Below, in pieces: positions 27,087 through 36,014 of a DNA stretch of 64,000 bases. Both the position numbers and the translations under genes were made by a program. Below the pieces are notes generated by a model. It made no database searches and had not been told where the DNA came from. It saw only the letters and a list, made by a program, of their open reading frames with translations. The DNA comes from Rivularia sp. PCC 7116 (GTDB lineage: Bacteria; Cyanobacteriota; Cyanobacteriia; Cyanobacteriales; Nostocaceae). The first letter of the stretch is position 1. Each line of letters begins with the position of its first letter. The stretch spans positions 5,456,001 through 5,520,000 of the forward strand of contig NC_019678.1 of NCBI RefSeq assembly GCF_000316665.1. The letters run 5' to 3'.

Positions 27087-27825
27087 AATATTGTTGGGTA
27101 AATTTCACTCATAGTATGAATTAGAACTAGCAGGTTTTCAACTTTGATAACTAATAATTATTTAAGTTGTGTTATGGGAGTTGATTTGAATTTATATCTT
27201 CGGGTATTCTCTGCTAGCTTCCACAATCACCTTGTAAGCCGGAGGCTTTCTCACAGAGAAGTCAATTTCAAGGCTGATATACAAAGTCTGATAAATCAGA
27301 CTATAAAAAGCTTTTAGTGCGTTTTAACGTACTTTGCGTATGAGCCTCGGAATTGATTCCGAGGCGGTTTTAAAAGCCGAACTAAAGCGCAACTACAAAC
27401 AATGTTTTTCATCACTTCGGAATTCACGCAGATAAACTTATAGAAATCCCCGATTTATAAATATTTAGTGAAAAAATCTATAATTTTCTGTCAAGCAGCT
27501 TTTTTTCAAGTAAATAAAAAGTTCAATAAATTCAACTAGAAGTGTATATGATAAATGGTATCAATATGTTTGAATAATTTGTGAAAGGTTAAGTATTTAC
27601 TCTGAAAATATAAAATATTTAATTTGCTCAAACCTGTTGTTTTCTCTTAAAAATCAGCAGTAAAAACAGCTATCAACATAAAAACTACATTTTAGCGGCG
27701 ACGTTAACTAGTAACTGATACTGGTAAGGAATCAATAATTTACGGACAATCAACTACTGACAAACACCCAAGGTGTAGAAGTAAACTAGTAAGATTAATG
27801 TTTCTTTTAGTATAAAATTAGCCTT
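27087..27825. other. Long intergenic region before the dnaJ/TPR gene
   Basis: About 740 bp of AT-rich DNA without a gene I can support. It contains a GTAAGCCGGAGGCTTTCT repeat (about 27234-27251), which recurs inverted near 41290-41316, a MITE-like element (27271-27347), a CCTCGGAATTGATTCCGAGG palindrome (27345-27364) and a half copy of the GTAGTTGCGC repeat near 27385. Confidence 0.5.
27271..27347. mobile_element. MITE-like element, family C, copy 1
   Basis: A 77-bp element from AGGCTGATATACAAAGT to ACTTTGCGTATGAGCCT; the ends are inverted repeats matching at 14 of 17 positions. Inside is the palindrome AGTCTGATAAATCAGACT. A second copy lies at 41175-41250. Confidence 0.7.
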
Positions 27826-28770
27826 ATGTCTTTTCAAATAGAACGCGGTCTATTTAAGTATGACTTTATAGATTACCACGCAGTTTTATGCGTTCGAGTA
27901 GATGCAGATGCTTCCGAAATTCGCAAGCGCTACCTAAAAATTGCGCGTCGCTTGCATCCCGATAGCTGTGGAGCGGCTAACGATGATGAAAAGCGGTTAG
28001 CGAGCCAATTATTATCTAAGTTGGTAAATCCAGCTTACGAAAACCTTTATCAAGATAGGAATCGTGCCGAACATACTGCTGTTTTAGCGCAGGTAGGGAA
28101 ACGTTTGGCTCAAGATCCCTCTTCTGTGGAATTAACCACCGACAATGCCAGACAGCTCGCAGCTACCCCAAATTATGACAGCGCTTATAAAAACGCCATA
28201 TCTCAAGTATCCAAAATTCAATATAAAACATTAAAACAATCCCTAGAAGCGATCGCGCAAATCAGCGAGTTGAATTTAGTTTATTTGATGCGGAGTGCGG
28301 GTAAATCTTTAAAATCTCCATCAGCAACAAATGCTACACCTGCATCTCACACCAATACTGCGGTGGAAAATCATGCCGCACCGGCAAAACCTAAAGAAGA
28401 CCCAGTTTTTGCTGGTTATCTACGTCGTGCCCAAGAACTAATCGTCAAGAATCAATTATCACAAGCTCGGGTTGAATTGCAAGATGCTTTGAAGATGAAG
28501 CCAAATAGTAGCGAGTCCCATAGCTTGATTGGAGTGGTCTATATGAAGCAAAATCAAATTAAAATGGCAAAAATTCATTTTGACCGCGCTTTGCAATTAA
28601 ACCCCAAAGACGAAACAGCGTTGGAAGGGAAAACTAAAATTGATAAGTTTTTAAAGAAAACTTCACCCGGTGCCGGTAAAAAGAGTACTGTAAGTGCTGG
28701 TGCAAGTAAATCTGCAAAATCTGAAAGTGGCGGTTTATTTGGTGGATTGTTCGGTGGGAAGAAAAAATAA
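27826..28770 (+). CDS. DnaJ-domain protein with TPR repeats
   Basis: A 314-residue protein. Residues about 14-80 form a J domain with the HPD motif at 44-46 ('IARRLHPDSCGAA'), the part that stimulates DnaK ATPase. A central linker rich in alanine, threonine and proline follows (155-195). Residues about 200-270 carry tetratricopeptide units ('ARVELQDALKMKPNSSESHS', 'AKIHFDRALQLNPKDETALE'). The tail is basic with glycine and phenylalanine ('GGLFGGLFGGKKK'). It is probably a co-chaperone that brings clients to an Hsp70. The stop overlaps the hisZ start (TAATG), indicating translational coupling. Confidence 0.85.
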   Translation: MSFQIERGLFKYDFIDYHAVLCVRVDADASEIRKRYLKIARRLHPDSCGAANDDEKRLASQLLSKLVNPAYENLYQDRNRAEHTAVLAQVGKRLAQDPSSVELTTDNARQLAATPNYDSAYKNAISQVSKIQYKTLKQSLEAIAQISELNLVYLMRSAGKSLKSPSATNATPASHTNTAVENHAAPAKPKEDPVFAGYLRRAQELIVKNQLSQARVELQDALKMKPNSSESHSLIGVVYMKQNQIKMAKIHFDRALQLNPKDETALEGKTKIDKFLKKTSPGAGKKSTVSAGASKSAKSESGGLFGGLFGGKKK

Positions 28771-29984
28771 TGGTGTATCAACCTCCAGTAGGAGCCAGGG
28801 ATTTATTACCTTTAGATGTAGCTCAAAAACACTGGATTGAAGACAGGCTAGAACAAGTGTTTCAAGGCTGGGGTTACCACAGGATTATTACCTCAACTTT
28901 GGAGCGTATAGATACTTTAATGGCAGGAGGTGCAATTGAGCGCTCGACAGTAATTCAACTGCAAAACATCCAAGAAGAAGAATTGGGATTGCGTCCCGAA
29001 CTAACGGCTTCTATAGCTCGTGCTGCGGTAACGCGCATGTCCGGCGTTAATTATCCCCAAAGGCTTTACTACAATGCCAACGTCTTTGGAAGAGCGCCAG
29101 ATTCAAAACACAATGGTCAGCAAGAATTTTATCAGGCTGGAGTTGAGCTATTAGGTAGTGACGGCTTAGTAGCAGACGCTGAAGTATTGCTATTAGTAGC
29201 CGCTTGCTTGCAATCGCTCCAGCTACAGAATTGGCATTTAGTCGTGGGTGAAGCCGGAATTACTCGCTCTTTACTCAAAGCCTTTCCTGACGATTTACAG
29301 CATAAAATCCGCAGCGCTCTTGCCAACTTAGATCGGGTAGCTATAGACACTTTACCTTTAAGTGAAGAACTTCGCGATCGCGCCAAAATAATGTTAGATT
29401 TACGCGGCAAAAGTGCGGATGTGCTGCAAAAAATTAATACTTTAAATCTCGATGCCGAGCAGCAGGAAGCTGTCAACAACCTCAAAGCCTTAATAGAGTT
29501 GATAGAATCCCAGGGCAATTGTTCCCTTGTTCTTGACCTCAGCTTGATTCAAACTTTCGACTACTACACCGGAATTGTATTTGAAGTAGTTAGCGATATT
29601 GATAACCAAGCAAGAGTCATAGGGCTTGGCGGACGTTACGATAAATTATTAGGACTATATCATCCCCAAGGAAAAGACATACCCGGTACCGGCTTCGCCT
29701 TATTTATTGAAGATTTATACCATGTACTATCAACATCTGGGCAATTACCGCAAACACAATTAGCCAGCGACTGGTTAGTAGTGCCAGAAAATACCAGCGC
29801 GATCGCAGCAGCTTTTGCTTATGCAGAAAAACTGCGCTCCTCAACTCATTTAGTCACAGTAGAAATGGAATTAAGCTTCATAGATGCTCAAGCCATTCGC
29901 GAATACGCCAGCGACAGAAAAATCGCCCAAATTGCCTGGATAAAAGCCGACGGTTCTAAAAAAGTTGAATCAGTTAGCAGTTAA
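28770..29984 (+). CDS. hisZ: ATP phosphoribosyltransferase regulatory subunit
   Basis: A 404-residue paralogue of histidyl-tRNA synthetase. Together with the short HisG it catalyses and regulates the first step of histidine synthesis. Class II synthetase motifs are seen as 'ELGLRPELTASIARAAV', 'QQEFYQAGVELLGSDG' and 'VIGLGGRYDKLLGLYHPQG'. HisS-specific features such as the full C-terminal anticodon-binding domain are reduced, and 'MVYQPPVGARDLLPLDVA' is the usual cyanobacterial HisZ start, so I call hisZ and not hisS. The gene begins inside the stop of the DnaJ/TPR gene. Its last codons run into GTTAACA-type repeat DNA, which supplies the stop codon. Confidence 0.85.
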   Translation: MVYQPPVGARDLLPLDVAQKHWIEDRLEQVFQGWGYHRIITSTLERIDTLMAGGAIERSTVIQLQNIQEEELGLRPELTASIARAAVTRMSGVNYPQRLYYNANVFGRAPDSKHNGQQEFYQAGVELLGSDGLVADAEVLLLVAACLQSLQLQNWHLVVGEAGITRSLLKAFPDDLQHKIRSALANLDRVAIDTLPLSEELRDRAKIMLDLRGKSADVLQKINTLNLDAEQQEAVNNLKALIELIESQGNCSLVLDLSLIQTFDYYTGIVFEVVSDIDNQARVIGLGGRYDKLLGLYHPQGKDIPGTGFALFIEDLYHVLSTSGQLPQTQLASDWLVVPENTSAIAAAFAYAEKLRSSTHLVTVEMELSFIDAQAIREYASDRKIAQIAWIKADGSKKVESVSS

Positions 29985-30112
29985 CAAGTGAACAGTGAGC
30001 AGTGAGCAGTTGAAGATTTACAATTTACAATTGAACGCTAATCATCAAGCTGCAATTATTAACTGCTGTTCACTGTTGACTGATAACTGTTCACTGAAAA
30101 GAGAGGGGAAAC

Positions 30113-30340
30113 ATGGCACACACGATTGTTACTGATGTTTGTGAAGGAGTTGCAGATTGCGTGGATGCTTGTCCCGTAGCTTGTATTCATCCGGGACCTG
30201 GAAAAAACGTCAAAGGAACCGATTGGTTTTGGATTGATTTTGCCACCTGTATCGACTGCGGCATTTGTATTCAAGTTTGTCCCGTAGAAGGAGCAATTGT
30301 TCCAGAAGAACAGCCAGAATTACAAAAAACACCGCAGTAG
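30113..30340 (+). CDS. Small ferredoxin with two iron-sulfur clusters
   Basis: A 75-residue bacterial-type ferredoxin with eight cysteines: C10, C16, C20, C24 and C46, C49, C52, C56 ('CIDCGICIQVCPVEGAI'). The second set is a classical C-x2-C-x2-C-x3-C[P] motif; the first has a longer first gap (x5), as in seven-iron or alternative eight-iron proteins. It should carry low-potential electrons in the cytosol; partners are unknown. The ATG follows an AGAGGGGAAAC ribosome site. A terminator lies about 120 bp downstream. Confidence 0.9.
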   Translation: MAHTIVTDVCEGVADCVDACPVACIHPGPGKNVKGTDWFWIDFATCIDCGICIQVCPVEGAIVPEEQPELQKTPQ

Positions 30341-30398
30341 GAATGAGGGATGGGGAAGAGGGGGAGATAGGGAGACAAGGAGAAGAATCTTAAATTAT

Positions 30399-30450
30399 TC
30401 CCAATACCCAATGCCCAATCCCCCATGCCCAATTACCAATTACCCATCCA
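30399..30450. repeat. Heptamer repeats after the ferredoxin gene
   Basis: Tandem degenerate CCCAATG/CCCAATT heptamers between the ferredoxin stop and its terminator. Confidence 0.65.
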
Positions 30451-30458
30451 AAATAATT

Positions 30459-30491
30459 AATCCCCTCCGGAAAATTAACGTGGAGGGGATT
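30459..30491. terminator. Bidirectional terminator between ferredoxin and ycf66
   Basis: AATCCCCTCC and GGAGGGGATT form a ten-bp stem, followed by TTACTTTTACTT on the plus strand and AATTATTTT on the minus strand. It separates the convergent ferredoxin and ycf66 genes. Confidence 0.8.
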
Positions 30492-30544
30492 TACTTTTAC
30501 TTATATATTGATTTGACAACAAAAAGTAATGCAGGCTTATTTAC

Positions 30545-31270
30545 TCATTCTTTGGGTAGATCGCTTGGTGGGATTTTTTCTGGTGGTGCTTCTGCCGGAG
30601 GAGCAAGTTCGGCATCGGGAGCAATTTCTTCTACAGGAGGTATGGTTTTTTCTTCTGCATCTGCATTTTCAGCAGCTTTTAATAATTCTTCGGGTGGTGC
30701 TTCAGGTGGGATTACTTCTGGGATTTCTGTTGTAGTTGTGGTATCAGTATTATCAACAATTTGTACAGGTGCATCCGATACCGGAGTTTCTTCATCAATT
30801 GCGTCAGCCAAAGTTTTGCCAATTGTTGCAGCAGCAGTCTCTTCAGCGGTAGAAGTTGTAGTTGCAGGTTGTGTTGCAGTTGGGGTAGCCTTTTGCTTCT
30901 TGCCAGGTAAAATACCGCTTACAGCTTTAAATAATCCTCCCACTCGTTCTTGCAGCGAAATATTGTTTTTCACAGAACTTGTCACAGCTTCAGGGCTGGG
31001 TACCGGGGTTTGCTGCATTGCGGGAGTAACTTGACGACGCAGCGAAAAAGTTTGTAACCCGAACCAAAATAACAAAGTAACGGCTGCTAATTGCCCCAAG
31101 AAAAACCATCCACCGATACGCGGTGAAAAAAACCATAATACAAGGGCATAGAACAATCCGACACCGCTCCAATAAAAATCATTTTTGCGATGAACTTCAG
31201 GAAAAAAGAAAGCCGCTAAATAGATTGCTAAACTGCCAAAACCGACTATCAAAGCCAAAAGATGTGTCAT
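30545..31270 (-). CDS. ycf66: Ycf66 family membrane protein
   Basis: A 241-residue protein. The first ~85 residues carry three hydrophobic helices ('LLALIVGFGSLAIYLAAFFF', 'SGVGLFYALVLWFF', 'LGQLAAVTLLFWFGLQTF') with the Ycf66 block 'FPEVHRKNDFYWSGVG'. The rest is a long low-complexity tail rich in proline, alanine, threonine and glutamate, probably disordered. Ycf66 is found in cyanobacteria and some plastids; its function is unknown. The start at 31270 ('MTHLLALIVG') is chosen because a longer frame to 31375 would translate heptamer repeat DNA. Confidence 0.88.
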   Translation of the reverse strand: MTHLLALIVGFGSLAIYLAAFFFPEVHRKNDFYWSGVGLFYALVLWFFSPRIGGWFFLGQLAAVTLLFWFGLQTFSLRRQVTPAMQQTPVPSPEAVTSSVKNNISLQERVGGLFKAVSGILPGKKQKATPTATQPATTTSTAEETAAATIGKTLADAIDEETPVSDAPVQIVDNTDTTTTTEIPEVIPPEAPPEELLKAAENADAEEKTIPPVEEIAPDAELAPPAEAPPEKIPPSDLPKE

Positions 31271-31297
31271 AAGAATTTTGAGTTTTAGATTCTCAAA

Positions 31298-31333
31298 GGG
31301 AATAGGGTATGGGGCATTGGTAATTGGTAATTG
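31298..31333. repeat. Heptamer repeats upstream of ycf66
   Basis: GGGAATAGGGTATGGGGC-type degenerate heptamers followed by TTGGTAA units, directly upstream of the ycf66 start. Confidence 0.6.
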
Positions 31334-31575
31334 ATTCGATCTCCCCTTCTCTCCCCGTCCCCAATCCCCAATCAATTTATAGTAAATATTACAATTTAGC
31401 GAATTTGAGAAACAAATTGTTAATTAATATACAGATTAAAAATAATTATGTGTATCCATGATGCATTTTTAGTCTTTAAATAAAGTCTTAATGTCTTCTT
31501 TAGAAGTGAACCGAAAATCTCGGACTACCCTAAGAGATAAAAGAAAGGATTGGAAGAGTTAGCCAGAAAAAATTT

Positions 31576-33033
31576 ATGACACTACAAAGCTTTGGTGTGA
31601 TTGGATTAGCTGTTATGGGAGAAAATATCGCTCTTAACGTAGAGCGTAACGGCTTCCCGATCGCAGTTTATAACCGCTCGCGTGAAAAAACTGACGCGTT
31701 TATGGAAAAACGCGCCCAAGGTAGAAATGTGAAAGCAGCTTATACCTTGGAAGAGTTTGTGGGTTTATTAGAACGTCCCCGCAAAATTTTGGTAATGGTG
31801 AAAGCTGGCGGGCCAGTTGATAAGGTAATTGAACAACTCACACCTTTGTTAGATGAGGGTGACATCATTATCGACGGTGGTAACTCGCTTTATGAAGACA
31901 CCGAACGACGCACCCGCGAATTAGAACCAAAAGGTTTTCGCTTCATTGGCATGGGTGTAAGTGGTGGTGAAGAAGGTGCGCTCAACGGTCCTTCTTTGAT
32001 GCCTGGAGGTACCGAAAGTTCCTATGAGTATCTGTCCCCCATTCTCACCAAAATCGCGGCACAGGTTGATGACGGCCCTTGTGTTGCCTATTGCGGACCT
32101 GGTGGAGCCGGACATTATGTCAAAATGGTTCACAACGGTATTGAGTACGGCGATATGCAGTTGATTGCAGAAGCCTATGACTTAATGAAAAATGCCGCTG
32201 GGTTAGACCACAATCAATTACATGAAGTCTTTGCCGAGTGGAATAAGACTGATGAATTAAATTCATTCTTGATTGAAATTACTGCCGATATTTTTCCTTA
32301 TATTGACGAAGAAACCGGTTTACCTTTAGTAGATTTAATCGTAGACGCAGCCGGACAAAAAGGAACCGGACGCTGGACAGCAGTAGATGCACTTAATTTG
32401 GGTGTACCAATTCCTACCATTGGTGCAGCAGTAAATGCTCGAATTATGTCATCCTACAAGCAAGAAAGAGTAGCAGCATCCAAGGAAATTTCCGGCCCTA
32501 CTGGTAAATATAAAGGCGACACCAAGAAATTTGTGAACATGGTGCGCGATGCTCTCTACTGCTCTAAAATTTGTTCCTACGCTCAAGGAATGGCATTGTT
32601 GTATAAAGCTTCTAATGAGTTTAACTACAACTTGAATCTTGGTGAAATGGCGCGGATTTGGAAAGGTGGCTGTATCATTCGTGCAGGATTCTTGAACAAA
32701 ATCAAGAAAGCATTTGACGAAAATCCTTCACTTCCCAACTTGCTATTGGCTCCCGAATTCAAGCAAACAATTCTTGACAGACAAGAAGCTTGGCGTGAAA
32801 TCATCGTTGTAGCAGCTCAATTAGGAATAGCTGTTCCCGCATTCAGCGCTTCCTTGGATTACTTCGATAGCTACAGACGCGAGCGCTTGCCTCAAAACCT
32901 GACTCAAGCACAACGCGACTACTTCGGTGCCCATACTTATCAGCGTACCGACAAAGAAGGAGCATTCCACACCGCTTGGGTTCCCATCGATGAAGCGACT
33001 GTCAGCAACGAATCAGTAACAAAAATGGACTAG
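31576..33033 (+). CDS. gnd: 6-phosphogluconate dehydrogenase (decarboxylating)
   Basis: Gnd oxidises and decarboxylates 6-phosphogluconate to ribulose 5-phosphate with NADP in the oxidative pentose phosphate pathway, important for dark metabolism in cyanobacteria. The 485-residue protein has the nucleotide fold 'GVIGLAVMGENIALNVERNG' with 'YNRSREKTD', the substrate block 'FIGMGVSGGEEGALNGPSLM', catalytic lysine region 'GPGGAGHYVKMVHNGIEYGD' and the C-terminal 'QRDYFGAHTYQRTDKEGAFH'. Length is normal and it appears to be a single gene with its own terminator. Confidence 0.97.
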   Translation: MTLQSFGVIGLAVMGENIALNVERNGFPIAVYNRSREKTDAFMEKRAQGRNVKAAYTLEEFVGLLERPRKILVMVKAGGPVDKVIEQLTPLLDEGDIIIDGGNSLYEDTERRTRELEPKGFRFIGMGVSGGEEGALNGPSLMPGGTESSYEYLSPILTKIAAQVDDGPCVAYCGPGGAGHYVKMVHNGIEYGDMQLIAEAYDLMKNAAGLDHNQLHEVFAEWNKTDELNSFLIEITADIFPYIDEETGLPLVDLIVDAAGQKGTGRWTAVDALNLGVPIPTIGAAVNARIMSSYKQERVAASKEISGPTGKYKGDTKKFVNMVRDALYCSKICSYAQGMALLYKASNEFNYNLNLGEMARIWKGGCIIRAGFLNKIKKAFDENPSLPNLLLAPEFKQTILDRQEAWREIIVVAAQLGIAVPAFSASLDYFDSYRRERLPQNLTQAQRDYFGAHTYQRTDKEGAFHTAWVPIDEATVSNESVTKMD

Positions 33034-33068
33034 TTATTAATTAGTTTCAACTAATTTGTCATTTTATT

Positions 33069-33102
33069 AACCCGGTTTCTTTGAGAAATCGGGTTTCTTT
33101 TA
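33069..33102 (+). terminator. Terminator of gnd
   Basis: AACCCGGTTTC and GAAATCGGGTT pair around a short loop, followed by TCTTTTAT, 36 bp after the gnd stop. Confidence 0.8.
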
Positions 33103-33112
33103 TATAAGGTTT

Positions 33113-33161
33113 GTAGTTGCGCTGTCTTCGCCGAACATATTTGGCGCTGAAGCGCAACTAC
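33113..33161. repeat. GTAGTTGCGCT-type palindromic repeat, copy 2
   Basis: A 49-bp element with arms GTAGTTGCGCT and AGCGCAACTAC and a core related to that of 24155-24202. It lies just downstream of both gnd and the convergent kinase gene. Confidence 0.7.
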
Positions 33162-33174
33162 GAACAATTTTTAT

Positions 33175-34611
33175 TTATTCAATTTCAAAAGATTTAGTCA
33201 TTTCTTTGACAGTAGCAATAAACTTGTCATAATTTTCTTGCTCTGCTGTATAAGTCAAAATGTAAGCTTTATTACCTTTCAAAGTCCAAATTTGTAAATT
33301 TTTTAAATTCAAATTACTTTCTTCGTTTTTGGCAGTATAAATAATTTGAAAAGCTGGCTTGTATGCAAAAGTAGTCGGTTTAGTACTGATAATTTTGGCT
33401 GCGGATAATCGTTCGGTTATTTCTTTGGTAAAATCATCTTTTGACTGATTCAAACTTCCGGAATATTCTTCTACACTCAAAATCACTTTTTCTTGAAAAT
33501 TATCTTGTTCGCCGGATTCAGGAGATAAAAATGCAACCACTTCTTTTGTAATAAAATTATCTATATCTTGCCTTTGCCAATTTTGAGGAAATTTGATTGT
33601 GATTCCTAAATTTGATTTTTGGTAAGTAGAAAAATCTTCAATTCTATTGTTAGAGTTAAATATATTCGGTAATATAGCGATACTTGCAGCAATAACGCCT
33701 GCTATAGCAGAAGCAATTAAAATATTTTTAGTATTTTGTGTATTTTGCGGCTGATGCGTAACTAAAGTATCGGGTGCTTGATTAAATGTAGCTGTAGAAT
33801 TCAATAATGACTTTATTGCTTGCAAAGCTAACTGCGCCGTAGGATATCGCTGACGATAATCATAGCGAACCATTGTATTTAAAATATTCGCTAATTTAGG
33901 ATTGACATCAGTCAAATGCTGCCAAGAAACCTCACTCGTTTGAGCATCTGTCTGTATAGGAAATACTCCTGTTAATGCTTGAATTGCAATCATTCCTACA
34001 GCATAAATATCGCTACTAAAATGCGGTTTTCCATTCGACTGTTCGCTGGGCATATATCCAGGAGAACCTATAGCAATTGTTATTTTCGTTTGCCCTTGTG
34101 GATTAGCTATTTGAGTACTGACTTCTTTAACAGCACCAAAATCAATCAACACGATTTTACCGTCCGATTTGCGCCGTCGAATATTAGAAGGTTTGATATC
34201 CCGATGAATTTTTCCTTTCTGATGTACGAAACTTAAAACTTCTAAAATATCTTCTAAAAGTTCAATTACAAAGGTTTCACTTAATTGTTTTGTTGTACGT
34301 AATTCCTGACTTAAATCATGCCCTTCAATAAATTCTTGAACTAAATAAAACTTTTGACTTTCCTCAAAATGCGCTAGGAGTCGAGGAATTTGGTCATGAT
34401 TTCCTAATTTTTCTAAAGCTTCGGCTTCCCTATCAAATAAAACTTTGCCAGCATTTAAAGTATAAGGGTCTTTGGCTGCCGGTTCAAAAAGTTTGACTAC
34501 ACAGCGAGGATTCCCTGGGCGCTGTAAATCTTGGGCAATATAAGTAACCCCGAAGCCCCCTCTCCCCAATTCTTTAATAATTTGATAACGTCCGCTCAAT
34601 ATTTGATTCAT
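33175..34611 (-). CDS. Ser/Thr protein kinase with a PsbP-like extracytoplasmic domain
   Basis: A 478-residue membrane kinase. The N-terminal Hanks domain (about 8-270) is intact: 'GRGGFGVTY' loop, K40 in 'CVVKLF', H136-R137-D138 in 'HRDIKPSN', D157-F-G159. One membrane helix follows ('ILIASAIAGVIAASIAILP', about 300-320). The C-terminal ~150 residues ('YQKSNLGITIKFPQNWQ', 'AFLSPESGEQDNFQEKV', 'AYILTYTAEQENYDKF') resemble the PsbP/MOG1 fold and would face outside. It may sense an outside signal through this domain; ligand and targets are unknown. I chose ATG 34611 ('MNQILSGRYQII') over a TTG four codons earlier. Confidence 0.88.
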   Translation of the reverse strand: MNQILSGRYQIIKELGRGGFGVTYIAQDLQRPGNPRCVVKLFEPAAKDPYTLNAGKVLFDREAEALEKLGNHDQIPRLLAHFEESQKFYLVQEFIEGHDLSQELRTTKQLSETFVIELLEDILEVLSFVHQKGKIHRDIKPSNIRRRKSDGKIVLIDFGAVKEVSTQIANPQGQTKITIAIGSPGYMPSEQSNGKPHFSSDIYAVGMIAIQALTGVFPIQTDAQTSEVSWQHLTDVNPKLANILNTMVRYDYRQRYPTAQLALQAIKSLLNSTATFNQAPDTLVTHQPQNTQNTKNILIASAIAGVIAASIAILPNIFNSNNRIEDFSTYQKSNLGITIKFPQNWQRQDIDNFITKEVVAFLSPESGEQDNFQEKVILSVEEYSGSLNQSKDDFTKEITERLSAAKIISTKPTTFAYKPAFQIIYTAKNEESNLNLKNLQIWTLKGNKAYILTYTAEQENYDKFIATVKEMTKSFEIE

Positions 34612-34790
34612 AAAATTAACCAATTATCTTAAAATTTATATTGATAGATGTATATTTTTGCACAAAATTTTATATTCATGGATTTATAGATAAATACAGC
34701 GGATTATTGAAACGAATATCACGGATTAAACGAATTTCACTGATTTCACGGAATTAGTTATTACTAACAACCAACAACTAAGACTTAATT

Positions 34791-35990
34791 ATGAAAATTA
34801 GCCTTTGTATGATTGTCAAAGACGAAGAATCGACGCTATCTAAATGCTTGAGTAGCGCGAAAAAGTTTGTTAACGAAATAGTCATTTTAGACACTGGCTC
34901 AACCGATAAAACAGTAAAAATTGCCAAAGGGTATGGTGCTAAGATACATCATTTTGAATGGTGTAATGATTTTAGTGCAGCCCGCAATGAAGCTTTAAAA
35001 CATGTAACTGGGGATTGGGTTTTAATCTTAGATGCTGATGAAACTTTAGCACCAGAAATGATTCCTACAATCAGAGAAGCTGTACAAACAGAAGAATATC
35101 TACTCATAAATTTGGTACGCGAAGAAATTGGTGCGAGGCAATCTCCTTACTCTATGGTTTCGCGGCTGTTTCGCAACCATCCCGATATCCATTTTTCTCG
35201 TCCCTATCACGCTTTAGTTGATGATAGTGTTTCCGAAATTTTAGTAAAAGAGCCGCATTGGCAAATAGGTTATATACAAGGAATTGCAATTCTACATTCG
35301 GGTTATCAACAAAGCGAAATTTCTAATAAAAATAAATTAGAAAGAGCCAAAGTCGGAATGGAAGAGTTTTTCGCAAATAATCCCGATGATGCTTATATTT
35401 GTAGTAAGTTAGGAGCTTTATATATTGATTTAGGAAAAATAACTGAAAGTATTCAGTTACTATCCAAAGGAGTTTCTGTTGAAAGTGAAAATTCTGATAT
35501 TTTGTACGAACTTTATTACCATTTGGGTATAGCCTACAGTCGTTTAAAAAATTATCAGCAAGCCATCGCTCATTATCAAGCTGCAACTAAACTGCCGATT
35601 TATCCGATATTAAAATTGGGAGCATATAACAATCTTGGTAGCTTGTTGAAAGAAAAAGGAGATTTAAACGGTGCAAAAAAAGCTTACGAAACAACTTTAA
35701 AAATTGACCCTTCTTTTATTAGCGGATATTACAATTTAGGCATGACTTACAAAGCAATGGGTTTATTTAAAGATGCCATTGCAGCTTATGTCAAAGCCAT
35801 TGATTTAAATCCAAATTATGCTCAAGCTTATCAAAATTTAGGTGTAGTTTTGTTAAAAGCTGGTTATGTAGACGATAGTTTAACTGCCTTTAAAGAGGCT
35901 ATTGATTTACATGTGAAACAAAATAATCACTTTGCAGCAGAGCAGTTAAGAAAGGGTTTGAAAGATATGGGGTTGGAAGTTAAAAGTTAG
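34791..35990 (+). CDS. Family 2 glycosyltransferase with C-terminal TPR repeats
   Basis: A 399-residue protein. Residues 1-~185 are a GT-A glycosyltransferase: 'MKISLCMIVKDEESTLSKCL', 'IVILDTGSTDKTVKIAKGYG', and the metal-binding 'DWVLILDADETL'. Residues about 195-390 hold tetratricopeptide repeats ('YYNLGMTYKAMGLFKDAIAA', 'AYQNLGVVLLKAGYVDDSLT'). This arrangement matches SunS-like or TPR-linked transferases that modify proteins or peptides, but the acceptor is unknown; no peptide precursor lies nearby. No signal peptide or membrane segment. Confidence 0.88.
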   Translation: MKISLCMIVKDEESTLSKCLSSAKKFVNEIVILDTGSTDKTVKIAKGYGAKIHHFEWCNDFSAARNEALKHVTGDWVLILDADETLAPEMIPTIREAVQTEEYLLINLVREEIGARQSPYSMVSRLFRNHPDIHFSRPYHALVDDSVSEILVKEPHWQIGYIQGIAILHSGYQQSEISNKNKLERAKVGMEEFFANNPDDAYICSKLGALYIDLGKITESIQLLSKGVSVESENSDILYELYYHLGIAYSRLKNYQQAIAHYQAATKLPIYPILKLGAYNNLGSLLKEKGDLNGAKKAYETTLKIDPSFISGYYNLGMTYKAMGLFKDAIAAYVKAIDLNPNYAQAYQNLGVVLLKAGYVDDSLTAFKEAIDLHVKQNNHFAAEQLRKGLKDMGLEVKS

Positions 35991-36014
35991 GGGTTAGAAG
36001 TGATGAGAAGAATA

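Noticed and set aside
28770-29984. Histidyl-tRNA synthetase (hisS)
   Set aside because: The N-terminus, motif spacing and reduced C-terminal part fit the regulatory subunit HisZ better, though motif similarity to HisS is real.
30297-31034. Plus-strand frame of about 245 codons opposite ycf66
   Set aside because: It is antisense to the low-complexity tail of ycf66, is rich in S, A and G as expected from that tail, and has no ribosome site or family match.
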